The notes: a model not told the origin generated them from the sequence alone. A stretch of DNA of 6,894 nucleotides from JBEKEX01 sp050013615 (GCA_050013615.1 JBEKEX010000145.1:1-6894); one strand, 5' to 3'. Shown: positions 1 to 6,433, counted from the stretch's first letter. Numbers and translations: made by a program.

Positions 1-616
1 CCTCGTCCATCTCTTCAGGAGACACAGCCGTCAAGTCTGCCCAAGTATTACGCAGAGGCATATTCAACATGAGCGCACTTTGCCCATTCACAAAGCACAT
101 ATCCATTAATAAAACGGACGGCCCCCAGATTTGCTTCAAGCCCGCGGCAATATTAGTCGCCAGCGTCGATACACCGCTGCCGCCACGCAGTGAATAAACA
201 CTGATCACCTTACAATTGATCGGTTTTTCCGTTGGTTCAAGAGGAATTGCTCGTTTAAGAAGCGCCTTGACCCGCACCACCAATTCGGCCGGTTGAAACG
301 GTTTGACCATGTAATCATCTGCGCCGGCTTCAAACCCCTTTATCTTTTGTTCGACCGTATCTAGCGCTGTGAGCATGATAATGGGGACCTTGGCCGTGAT
401 CGGATTCTTACGCATCCGGCGGCAAACTTCATATCCATCCATATCCGGCATAGACACATCCAGAACAACCAATTCTGGTAAAGTCTTTTCCAATGAATCA
501 AGGGCTTCCGGGCCACTTTGAGCAGTATGTACCTCATAGCCCGCGTTCGTCAGTGATGTACTGACAACTTTCAAGTTTATTTCATTGTCATCGACAGAGA
601 GGATTCGATTCGGCAT
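1..616 (-). CDS. Response-regulator receiver fused to CpaE/TadZ-like ATPase (3' end cut by window edge)
   Basis: The visible part is about 205 residues, still open at the left edge. Residues 3-120 form a complete CheY-like receiver: acidic pair D9-D10, phospho-acceptor D53 in LVVLDVSMPDMDGYE, T83 in MLTA, and K105 in VKPF. After a short linker, residues 137 onward resemble the MinD/ParA-type ATPase of CpaE/TadZ pilus-assembly proteins, with a P-loop-like RGGSGVSTLATN (144-155) and a second strand VLLMDM (168-173) leading into FVNGQSALMLNMP. The lysines expected in a deviant Walker A motif are absent (R144, V149), and the usual DxD after the second strand reads DMC, so nucleotide hydrolysis is doubtful. 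The start is supported by GAGGT at 621-625, four bases upstream of the ATG. Family knowledge suggests polar localisation or assembly of a Tad/Flp pilus, but no tad genes are in view, so the role is inferred. It could instead be an orphan signalling regulator. Confidence 0.85.
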   Translation of the reverse strand, partial: MPNRILSVDDNEINLKVVSTSLTNAGYEVHTAQSGPEALDSLEKTLPELVVLDVSMPDMDGYEVCRRMRKNPITAKVPIIMLTALDTVEQKIKGFEAGADDYMVKPFQPAELVVRVKALLKRAIPLEPTEKPINCKVISVYSLRGGSGVSTLATNIAAGLKQIWGPSVLLMDMCFVNGQSALMLNMPLRNTWADLTAVSPEEMDE

Positions 617-643
617 ATCTACCTCATAGAATATGACATTAAC

Positions 644-673
644 GATATACAAAATAGGATAACACAATTCCAA
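644..673 (-). promoter_or_regulatory. Weak candidate promoter for the receiver-ATPase gene
   Basis: Read on the minus strand, TTGGAA (673-668) and TATATC (649-644) are separated by 18 bases. Each box matches four of six sigma70 consensus positions. Transcription would begin roughly 20 bases before the ATG at 616. The region is AT-rich, so chance matches are likely. Confidence 0.25.
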
Positions 674-744
674 AAGTTTTTCTACTACCTTGCAAAAGTA
701 ATAACTTCCCCAATCAGCGCCCCCGGAACAGATGAACAAGCTTT

Positions 745-825
745 TCGATGTACAAGAAACCATCGAGGGAACCGAATAAGGTATATCTTTTACGATTATA
801 ATTACAACATCTCACAATCCCTCGA
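745..825 (+). promoter_or_regulatory. Overlapping inverted repeats in the ftcD leader
   Basis: TCGATG (745-750) and CATCGA (761-766) form a perfect six-base stem with a ten-base loop. TCGAGGGA (763-770) and TCCCTCGA (818-825) form a perfect eight-base inverted repeat with 47 bases between the arms. The two pairings share bases 763-766, so they exclude each other if both lie in one RNA. The far arm covers the first two bases of the ribosome binding site GAGGT (824-828), and CCTCGAGG (820-827) is itself palindromic. This could be a translational switch or a pair of operator half-sites. The RNA model needs a transcript starting upstream of 745, which is not shown; a weak ATGACA-16-TAGGAT at 633-660 is the only candidate I see. 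Confidence 0.3.
797..802 (+). promoter_or_regulatory. Candidate -10 box of the ftcD promoter
   Basis: An exact TATAAT lies 29 bases before the ftcD ATG. The -35 position at the best spacing reads GAATAA (774-779), a poor match, so the promoter may be activator-dependent or the hexamer may be a chance hit in AT-rich DNA. A start near 809 would give a short leader of about 23 bases that contains only the right arm of the nearby inverted repeat. Confidence 0.4.
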
Positions 826-831
826 GGTTAT

Positions 832-2382
832 ATGTCGTTGCCACTGGTGGAATGTATCCCCAATTTTTCTGAAGCGCGCCGTCCTGAAGTGGTCGAAAGT
901 ATCCTGCAATCTATCAGTTCTGTGCCGGGAGTGCGCATCTTGGACCGCCACTCCGATCTCGACCACAACCGCACGGTCGTCACTTTTGTGGGAGACCCTA
1001 CCTCGGTCGAAGAAGCGGCATTTCAGGCGATCGCAAAAGCAGCCACGTTGATCGACCTGGACAAACACACTGGCGAGCACCCGCGCATCGGGGCTACCGA
1101 CGTGGTGCCATTCGTGCCGTTGAACAATGTAACCACCCAAGAATGTGTCGAAATGGCAAGACGACTGGGCCAACGCGTGGGCAGCGAATTGAATATCCCT
1201 GTTTACCTATACGAAGAAGCCGCCACCAAGCCAGAACGCCAGAATTTAGAGAACATCCGCCGGGGACAATATGAAGCGCTCAAGATGGAAATGGGCGTCA
1301 ACCCGGCGCGCGACCCGGATTTTGGACCCAAATCCATCGGGCCTGCGGGCGCGACCGTCATCGGCGCGCGGCAACCTTTGATCGCTTTCAACGTTTATCT
1401 GACCACCGATGACGTTACCATTGCCCAAAAGGTCGCCAAGGCCATCCGATTTTCCTCTGGAGGAATGCGTTATATCAAGTCGATCGGTCTGTTGGTCGAC
1501 GGTCGCGCTCAGGTTTCAATAAATATGACCAATTATCGGCAAAGCCCTATTGCCCGCGTGGTCGAGTTGGTGCGGCGTGAAGCTGTTCGTTATGGAGTTG
1601 CCATCCATCATACGGAATTAGTCGGTTTAACACCCCAAGAAGCGCTGATCAACGCCGCAGTGTGGTATCTGCAACTCGATCAGTTCGAGCCGGCGCAGAT
1701 CCTGGAGCAGCGGTTGTTCGAAACCCAGCCAGCACAACCCGAGGAAAAAGGTATCAACGCAGAACCCAGCTTTCTGGATCAACTCGCTTCTGCTTCCCCC
1801 ACACCCGGCGGTGGCTCTGCCTCGGCACATACCGCAGCCGCAGCAGCCGCGTTGGTGGCCATGGTTGCCCGTCTGACAATCGGCAAAAAGAAATATATCG
1901 AGGTCGAACCGCAGATGTGGCCGATCATCGACCAGGCTGATGCACTGCGGGCCGACTTGATCCATGCTGTCGAGGAAGATTCTGCTGCCTTCGACGCCTT
2001 TATTGCCAGCAGCAAACTCCCTAAAGATTCTCCCGAACAATTGTCAGTGCGTGAGGCTGCCATGGAAAACGCCAATCTGCAAGCCATCAAAGTCCCCTTG
2101 GGAGTGGCCGGTAAATGTATCACGATTTTGGAGCTGGCACAAAAAGTTTCCGAGTTGGGCAATCTCAATGCCATATCGGATGGCGGAACCGCAGCAGCGC
2201 TGGCCGGGGCAGCCCTGGCGGGAGCAAGTCTGAATGTGCAGGTCAACTGCCAGAGTTTGCATGACCAACAAGCGGCTGCAACGTTCCTATCCGAGTTGCA
2301 TGCGCTCGAAAAAAGAGCCGCCGAGTTCCAGGCCGCCATTAAAAAGATCATCACCGCCCGCAAAGGTATTAACCTGGCGTGA
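832..2382 (+). CDS. ftcD: Bifunctional glutamate formimidoyltransferase / formimidoyltetrahydrofolate cyclodeaminase
   Basis: This cytoplasmic enzyme of 516 residues would move the formimino group of N-formimino-L-glutamate to tetrahydrofolate, then release ammonia to give 5,10-methenyltetrahydrofolate, the last steps of one histidine-degradation route. Residues 3-180 match the formiminotransferase N-terminal subdomain (VECIPNFSE at 6-14). H83 in GEHPRIGATD aligns with the catalytic histidine of the mammalian enzyme (family knowledge). Residues 181-300 are the second transferase subdomain. After a linker near 300-312, residues 313-510 form the helical cyclodeaminase domain with its PTPGGGS signature (323-329) and an alanine-rich helix. 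Length and order match mammalian FTCD (about 540 residues). GAGGT at 824-828 supports the start. No hut genes are in view, so it may serve one-carbon recovery rather than a histidine operon. It ends in a GTGA overlap with the peptidase gene. Confidence 0.95.
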   Translation: MSLPLVECIPNFSEARRPEVVESILQSISSVPGVRILDRHSDLDHNRTVVTFVGDPTSVEEAAFQAIAKAATLIDLDKHTGEHPRIGATDVVPFVPLNNVTTQECVEMARRLGQRVGSELNIPVYLYEEAATKPERQNLENIRRGQYEALKMEMGVNPARDPDFGPKSIGPAGATVIGARQPLIAFNVYLTTDDVTIAQKVAKAIRFSSGGMRYIKSIGLLVDGRAQVSINMTNYRQSPIARVVELVRREAVRYGVAIHHTELVGLTPQEALINAAVWYLQLDQFEPAQILEQRLFETQPAQPEEKGINAEPSFLDQLASASPTPGGGSASAHTAAAAAALVAMVARLTIGKKKYIEVEPQMWPIIDQADALRADLIHAVEEDSAAFDAFIASSKLPKDSPEQLSVREAAMENANLQAIKVPLGVAGKCITILELAQKVSELGNLNAISDGGTAAALAGAALAGASLNVQVNCQSLHDQQAAATFLSELHALEKRAAEFQAAIKKIITARKGINLA

Positions 2383-3383
2383 AGCCGATTACCCTCCTCG
2401 CACAACTTTTCATCATCGGTCTGGTAGCCAGTTCGGGTGCTTGTGCTGAAGATGCTCAGGCCACTCCCGGTGCAACAGCACCCAGCGCACCATTGGCTAC
2501 TTCGACCTCGACACCTATTATCGTGAGCACCTCAATACCCACCAATACACTACTCCCCAACCCAACCCCCACAGAGGCTTTGCCCTGTGGGGTCAATTGG
2601 TGCGTGAAGGAAGGTGACTTTTGGCTGCAGCGTCCCATCCAATCCCCAGGCAATAATCAATTCGATCCTCTGTATTCTTATGGCAATACACAATTTGGGA
2701 CACGCGAGCCTCATCCGGGGGTCGATCTTGCCAACGCAGTCGGCACTCACGTGACGGCAGCGGCCGATGGGATCGTGGTAGTTGCCGGAAATGATAAAAC
2801 CATGCTTTATGGTCCCGCACCCGATTTCTATGGCAATTTGGTCATTCTGCAGCACCGTCTGCCACAAACCGACCAACCGGTGTTCACGTTATATGGGCAC
2901 CTTTCCAAGGTCGACGTGGCAGTCGGTGATCCTGTCAACGCCGGACAGGTGATCGGCGAGGTTGGATCAACCGGCTATGCCATTGGCGCCCACCTTCATT
3001 TCGAAGTGCGGGTGGGTTCCTATGATTTCCAATCGATTCGCAACCCGGCACTTTATTTGATGCCCCTGCTTTCGGCCAAATCTGGAGAGCCTGACGGTCT
3101 GGTCATTGGGCGCATCATGGACGCTGGCAATAAAATCATTCGTACCAGCCTCACCATCCAGCAGCTCGACAAGAACAACCGGCCGGTGGAACAATTCTTC
3201 CCGGAAATTTACGATCCCTCGATCCCGTCCGACCCTGCCTGGAACGATACGTTTAGCCTGGCCGACTTGCAAGCCGGTCATTATCGATTGGTGTTCGAGT
3301 ATATGTACAAGCTTTATGATCTAATTTTCGAAGTATTGCCAGGAAAGGTAACAGTCATCGACATGACCATTCCGGCTTCATAA
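2379..3383 (+). CDS. Exported M23-family zinc metallopeptidase, probable lipoprotein
   Basis: The 334-residue protein starts at GTG inside the GTGA overlap with ftcD. No in-frame ATG follows until residue 142, so this start is needed to include the signal sequence. An AAAGG at 2362-2366 is a distant possible ribosome site, and translation coupling is likely. Residues 1-22 are a signal peptide ending SSGAC, a poor lipobox with C22 as possible lipidation site; signal peptidase I cleavage after ACA (21-23) is the alternative. Residues 26-67 are a Thr/Ser/Pro-rich linker. Residues 100-225 are the peptidase domain with all expected residues: zinc ligands H112 and D116 (HPGVD), H174 in LYGHLS, and H205/H207 in HLHFE. 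It is therefore probably an active peptidoglycan or peptide endopeptidase outside the membrane. Residues 233-334 look like a beta-rich accessory domain of unknown role. Confidence 0.9.
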   Translation: MKPITLLAQLFIIGLVASSGACAEDAQATPGATAPSAPLATSTSTPIIVSTSIPTNTLLPNPTPTEALPCGVNWCVKEGDFWLQRPIQSPGNNQFDPLYSYGNTQFGTREPHPGVDLANAVGTHVTAAADGIVVVAGNDKTMLYGPAPDFYGNLVILQHRLPQTDQPVFTLYGHLSKVDVAVGDPVNAGQVIGEVGSTGYAIGAHLHFEVRVGSYDFQSIRNPALYLMPLLSAKSGEPDGLVIGRIMDAGNKIIRTSLTIQQLDKNNRPVEQFFPEIYDPSIPSDPAWNDTFSLADLQAGHYRLVFEYMYKLYDLIFEVLPGKVTVIDMTIPAS

Positions 3384-3411
3384 AACAATATCATTCATAC
3401 GCTATCCAAGT

Positions 3412-3417
3412 TATACT
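3412..3417 (+). promoter_or_regulatory. Possible -10 box upstream of dcd
   Basis: TATACT lies 29 bases before the dcd ATG in the 63-base gap after the peptidase gene. No good -35 box is found at 15 to 18 bases upstream. The gap allows an internal promoter, and read-through from ftcD is equally possible because no terminator hairpin is visible. Confidence 0.3.
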
Positions 3418-3446
3418 TTAATATCCAAAACGACGGGAGAAATAAA

Positions 3447-4001
3447 ATGGGTCTCAAATCAGACAGTTGGATCCGCAAGATGGCAATAGAGCAAAAAATG
3501 ATCGAACCTTTTATCGATCACCAAGCCCGCGAAGGGGTGATTTCCTTTGGTTTATCCTCATATGGCTACGATATTCGTGTGGCCGATGAATTCAAGATTT
3601 TCACCAACGTCTTTTCGGCAACCGTTGATCCAAAAGCCTTCGATCCACGCTCTATGATCGATTTTAGAGGTGAGGTTTGCATCATTCCGCCCAATTCGTT
3701 TGCCCTCGCCCGGACGGTCGAATACTTTCGTATCCCGCGCGGCGTGCTGACCGTGTGCCTGGGGAAAAGCACCTATGCGCGTTGCGGCATCATTGTCAAC
3801 GTGACGCCATTCGAGCCGGAATGGGAAGGATTCGTTACCCTGGAAATCTCCAACACTACTCCCCTGCCCGCCAAGATCTATGCCCATGAAGGCATTGCAC
3901 AGGTGCTCTTCTTCGAAGGTGATGAAGTGTGTGAGGTTTCCTACGCAGATAAAAAGGGCAAATACCAAAAGCAACAGTCTATCGAATTACCCAAGTTGTA
4001 A
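3447..4001 (+). CDS. dcd: dCTP deaminase
   Basis: The enzyme deaminates dCTP to dUTP plus ammonia in the cytoplasm, supplying dUMP for thymidylate synthesis. The 184-residue protein is close to the usual family length of about 190. It carries the trimeric dUTPase-like fold signatures: SSYGYDIRVADEF (37-49), IIPPNSFALARTVEYFRIP (79-97), the active-site GKSTYARCG (106-114), and TPFEPEWEGFVTLEISN (120-136). By alignment from memory with E. coli Dcd, S108, R112 and E133 match S111, R115 and catalytic E138; the loop between R112 and E133 is two residues shorter here. The start is set by GGAG at 3436-3439, seven bases before the ATG. Some relatives also hydrolyse dUTP to dUMP, and the sequence alone does not decide this. 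No separate dut gene is in the window. The next gene begins 33 bases downstream. Confidence 0.95.
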   Translation: MGLKSDSWIRKMAIEQKMIEPFIDHQAREGVISFGLSSYGYDIRVADEFKIFTNVFSATVDPKAFDPRSMIDFRGEVCIIPPNSFALARTVEYFRIPRGVLTVCLGKSTYARCGIIVNVTPFEPEWEGFVTLEISNTTPLPAKIYAHEGIAQVLFFEGDEVCEVSYADKKGKYQKQQSIELPKL

Positions 4002-4034
4002 TTTGTTGACTGCATCAGCCTCGAGCAATTGCGC

Positions 4035-5162
4035 ATGACACTCAATCCCTTCCGCCGACATAAACCCATCCGGCGTGATCATGCCGAGCGGTACCTGCTG
4101 ATTACACTGCTCAGCTTTGCTGCCTCGGTTTCGCTCACGCGCTTGTTCTTATCACTAACAGGCTATCCCCAGATCGGCACGGGAGAACTCCACATCGCAC
4201 ACCTGCTGTGGGGCGGCCTGTTGCTTTTCATTGGCTGTCTATTACCCTTGATCTTCGCGAACCATTGGGCATTGGATATCAGCGCTTTCTTGGGAGGCGC
4301 AGGTGTGGGTTTGTTCATCGACGAAGTGGGCAAGTTCATCACCCGCAGCAATAATTATTTCTATCCATCCGCTGCACCCATCATCTACGCCGTCTTCTTG
4401 CTGACCGTTCTGCTTTACATCACCGTCAAAAGAGGCAATGACCATGACCTGCGCAAAGAGATGTACGGCGTCTTGGAAGACCTGGAAGAAGTGGTCGACA
4501 GTGACCTGAATGCCGACGAGCGTGACGCCATGCTGCGCCGGCTGGAAGAAGTGAAAGACGCCAGCAACGATGTCGATCTAACACTGCTCGCGCAGAGTTT
4601 ACGCCATTACCTCTCGAATCGTAACCTGCAGATCGTGGCGAAAACGCCGTCCCTGCTGGAACGCGTTTACGCCCACTGGTTGTCGTTCGAACGCACCTGG
4701 CTGACGCGTCCCCGATTCAAAACCGTGCTTGTTGGCGGCCTGCTGGCTTGGGGACTCTGGTCGCTGGTGATGCCATTGGGTGTTCTCATTTTGTCGCACA
4801 CCTCCATGCCATCACAGGGGTTCTTCTTCAGCCTGGTCAGCAACCAACTGGTTAACAACCCGAGAGCACTTGACTGGTTCCAGGCACGTGTTGGGTTGGA
4901 AGGTGCGATGGGATTGCTTTTACTGATTGGCAGTACTTTGCTGTTGCTGGGCAAAGAGCAAGCCGGGATTGCACTCAGCCGCATCACGCTGCTCATCGGC
5001 CTCACCATCGTCAATTTGTTGGTATTTTACTTCGACCAGTTTTCGACCATCATCAATGCAGCCATCCAATTTGCGCTCATCGTAGGTGTGATGCATTATT
5101 ATCGTCGTTTCCTGCGTTTTCGAACCCTACCCAAACCCATATCTCTACCAAAAAGAGCATGA
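4035..5162 (+). CDS. Polytopic membrane protein of unknown function with a central charged helical domain
   Basis: I know no function for this 375-residue protein. A basic N-terminus (FRRHKPIRRDH) precedes four hydrophobic segments near 21-41, 53-75, 80-98 and 113-131. A charged helical stretch of about 95 residues follows (133-228, rich in E, D, R and L, coiled-coil-like), then four more segments near 231-254, 287-305, 313-333 and 338-356. Polar residues lie in or next to the first helices: H53 and H56 in LHIAHLLWGG, and D96, E97 and K100 in GLFIDEVGKFIT. The latter motif recalls an uncharacterised membrane family in Chloroflexota and Actinobacteriota (recollection, not searched). A TTG at 4029 would add two residues. 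The ATG is preferred because the only purine run, GAG at 4023-4025, is better spaced from it, but the ribosome site is weak either way. It overlaps the phosphatase gene by ATGA, which implies coupled translation. Confidence 0.75.
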   Translation: MTLNPFRRHKPIRRDHAERYLLITLLSFAASVSLTRLFLSLTGYPQIGTGELHIAHLLWGGLLLFIGCLLPLIFANHWALDISAFLGGAGVGLFIDEVGKFITRSNNYFYPSAAPIIYAVFLLTVLLYITVKRGNDHDLRKEMYGVLEDLEEVVDSDLNADERDAMLRRLEEVKDASNDVDLTLLAQSLRHYLSNRNLQIVAKTPSLLERVYAHWLSFERTWLTRPRFKTVLVGGLLAWGLWSLVMPLGVLILSHTSMPSQGFFFSLVSNQLVNNPRALDWFQARVGLEGAMGLLLLIGSTLLLLGKEQAGIALSRITLLIGLTIVNLLVFYFDQFSTIINAAIQFALIVGVMHYYRRFLRFRTLPKPISLPKRA

Positions 5163-5689
5163 CCGAACACACTATCGCTTTGCCTTTCATAGATACTTAT
5201 TGGGTGCTGCCCGGCCAATTCCTGGCAGGGGAATACCCCACCACACGTAACCAGGAAGAAAGCCGGAACAGGCTGGCCAGATTGTTCAAGATTGGCATCC
5301 GCTGCATCGTGGATTTGACCTGGCCCGGAGATGATGCGTCTTACGAATCACTGTTAAAGGAAGTAGCGGCCGAGAAGCATATTGAGGTAGCTCACCTTCG
5401 CCGCCCGATCCCGGACCTTTCTATACCGACCAAATCTGATTTGATCGTCACGCTGGATTTGATCGACCAGGCACTCGAAAGCCAACAACCTGTATATGTC
5501 CATTGCCTTGGCGGCGTTGGCCGTACCGGCACCATCGTCGGATGCTACCTGGTGCGGCATGGGATGGAAGGCCCCCAAGCCTTGGAGCGGATCACTTTAC
5601 TACGAAAAGATACCCCAGGTTGGTGGTATCCTTCCCCCGAATCCGCTGTGCAACTGGAAATGGTGAAATATTGGAAGATCGGCGAATGA
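5159..5689 (+). CDS. Dual-specificity/tyrosine-type protein phosphatase
   Basis: The 176-residue protein has the cysteine phosphatase signature VHCLGGVGRTGT (114-125), with nucleophile C116 and phosphate-binding R122. D86 in PIPDLSIPT is the likely general acid. An N-terminal segment (WVLPGQFLAGEYP, 15-27) and the strand IRCIVDLT (47-54) are typical of small single-domain dual-specificity phosphatases. All catalytic residues are present, so it should be active as a soluble cytoplasmic phosphatase. The substrate could be phosphotyrosine/serine/threonine protein, a phosphoinositide-like lipid or a phosphorylated metabolite; the sequence does not decide. The ATG lies inside the stop of the membrane-protein gene, so the two are probably made together and may work on a common target. 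No kinase gene is in view. There is no signal peptide or membrane segment. Confidence 0.88.
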   Translation: MTEHTIALPFIDTYWVLPGQFLAGEYPTTRNQEESRNRLARLFKIGIRCIVDLTWPGDDASYESLLKEVAAEKHIEVAHLRRPIPDLSIPTKSDLIVTLDLIDQALESQQPVYVHCLGGVGRTGTIVGCYLVRHGMEGPQALERITLLRKDTPGWWYPSPESAVQLEMVKYWKIGE

Positions 5690-5762
5690 CGCCAGTATCA
5701 AACGGTACGCTGAATGCTTTTCCGCAATATATACAGTATTGACTTTAGTTGAACCAAGCAAA
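5690..5762. other. Convergent gap without a clear terminator
   Basis: The phosphatase and lipoprotein genes converge here. CAATA (5725-5729) and TATTG (5737-5741) form a five-base AT-rich inverted repeat with a seven-base loop, with no GC-rich stem and no U-run. I see no canonical intrinsic terminator on either strand, so termination may depend on Rho or on overlapping transcripts. Confidence 0.4.
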
Positions 5763-6272
5763 TTACTTCACCACAATTTTCGTGATGCCCTGTACCCATT
5801 GCAACTTCGAAAGATCTGGGGACGCCAATCTCACAATGCCATGATAAGTGAGATCGATAATGGTCTCATCTGTTACCTGATCACTGGTCAAAGTGACTGT
5901 CAGATTTCCATTACCTGTGAGTGACACCTGCTCAAAGCTGATGATGGCCGCCAGAGTGAGCGCATCCTTTAGCTTGGGCCCTTCCGCTGTTTTGCCCCCA
6001 ACGGAGATCTGTGTTTGTGGGAGGTTTTTTAGCCCCGCTAATGTCACCGGCACCACCGCACCACTGGGCGTCACGATTTGAAAGACAGCATTGGGTATCA
6101 TGGTTGGAAAGCGTGTGGCGGTCTTTACTGGCCGGGGTTGGTTAACAACAACGACTGGCGCGGTTGTTGCCGTATCCGTTGGGGTTGCTTCGGCAGCCGC
6201 TCCACTGTCACAAGCGGTCAGCAAGGCAATGGAGAATAGCAATCCAAATACCGCTAATATTTTCTTCTTCAT
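5763..6272 (-). CDS. Small lipoprotein of unknown function
   Basis: The 169-residue protein has a lipoprotein signal: MKKK, a hydrophobic core, and a good lipobox LLTAC with C21 as lipidation site. A Thr/Ala/Pro-rich linker follows (about 24-60), then a compact domain of about 110 residues with segments such as VTLAGLKNLPQ and GPKLKDALTLAAI. This pattern (a strand, 'L.adLk.LPq', then 'G..L.d.L') resembles the small sulfite-oxidase-like fold of molybdopterin-free secreted proteins, but that is a low-confidence impression. The domain lacks an obvious cofactor cysteine. The reading frame is open further upstream to an ATG at 6389, but 6272 is chosen because GAGGTG at 6279-6284 stands six bases upstream, the signal peptide begins there, and the promoter lies between the two. 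It is convergent with the phosphatase gene and divergent from the SMP-30 gene. Confidence 0.85.
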   Translation of the reverse strand: MKKKILAVFGLLFSIALLTACDSGAAAEATPTDTATTAPVVVVNQPRPVKTATRFPTMIPNAVFQIVTPSGAVVPVTLAGLKNLPQTQISVGGKTAEGPKLKDALTLAAIISFEQVSLTGNGNLTVTLTSDQVTDETIIDLTYHGIVRLASPDLSKLQWVQGITKIVVK

Positions 6273-6321
6273 TTTTGCACCTCGGCTGGAATTAACTTTT
6301 CTCCGCACAAGTTCATTTTGC

Positions 6322-6350
6322 ATTGTACAGCGGGAAAAAAGGAGCGTCAA
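6322..6350 (-). promoter_or_regulatory. Strong sigma70-like promoter of the lipoprotein gene
   Basis: On the minus strand, TTGACG (6350-6345) and TACAAT (6327-6322) are separated by 17 bases, and each box matches five of six consensus positions. Transcription would start near 6315, leaving a leader of about 43 bases that carries the GAGGTG ribosome site. This is the best promoter in the window and independently supports the start at 6272. Confidence 0.7.
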
Positions 6351-6369
6351 GCAAACGCCGCATCGCTTG
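6348..6369. promoter_or_regulatory. Inverted repeat between the two divergent -35 boxes
   Basis: CAAGC (6348-6352) and GCTTG (6365-6369) form a perfect five-base inverted repeat with twelve bases between. The arms overlap both -35 boxes, so a protein bound here could affect both promoters. Part of the symmetry follows simply from two outward TTG elements, so a true operator is uncertain. Confidence 0.25.
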
Positions 6370-6395
6370 TCCGCCATCTCACCTGGCACTATACT
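6367..6395 (+). promoter_or_regulatory. Sigma70-like promoter of the SMP-30 family gene
   Basis: TTGTCC (6367-6372, four of six) and TATACT (6390-6395, five of six) are separated by 17 bases. Transcription would begin near 6402, about 32 bases before the ATG at 6434. It fires away from the lipoprotein promoter, with sixteen bases between the two -35 boxes. Confidence 0.55.
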
Positions 6396-6433
6396 TAATC
6401 CATCAGTGGAATTGAATAAAAAGGGAATACATC

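Noticed and set aside
802..1173. 123-codon minus-strand open frame opposite the start of ftcD
   Set aside because: It is antisense to the conserved formiminotransferase domain and has no domain-like features.
1779..2405. 208-codon open frame on the minus strand opposite ftcD
   Set aside because: It lies entirely across the well-supported cyclodeaminase domain, and its product is low-complexity Ala/Ser-rich with no recognisable motif.
2449..2580. Thr/Pro/Ser-rich stretch of the peptidase as a coding repeat array
   Set aside because: Codons and residues vary with no fixed unit; it is an ordinary extracellular linker.
4029..4034. TTG start for the membrane protein
   Set aside because: It adds only two residues and leaves three bases after GAG. 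The ATG at 4035 is better spaced, although neither ribosome site is strong.
4006..4034. TTGACT after dcd as a -35 box for the membrane-protein gene
   Set aside because: The position 17 bases downstream reads TTGCGC, which does not resemble a -10 box. Co-transcription with dcd is simpler.
5725..5741. CAATA/TATTG repeat as an intrinsic terminator
   Set aside because: The stem is only five AT-rich pairs and no T-run follows on either strand.
6273..6389. N-terminal extension of the lipoprotein to an ATG at 6389
   Set aside because: The extension would cover the promoter and the GAGGTG site and would bury the MKKK signal peptide inside the protein.
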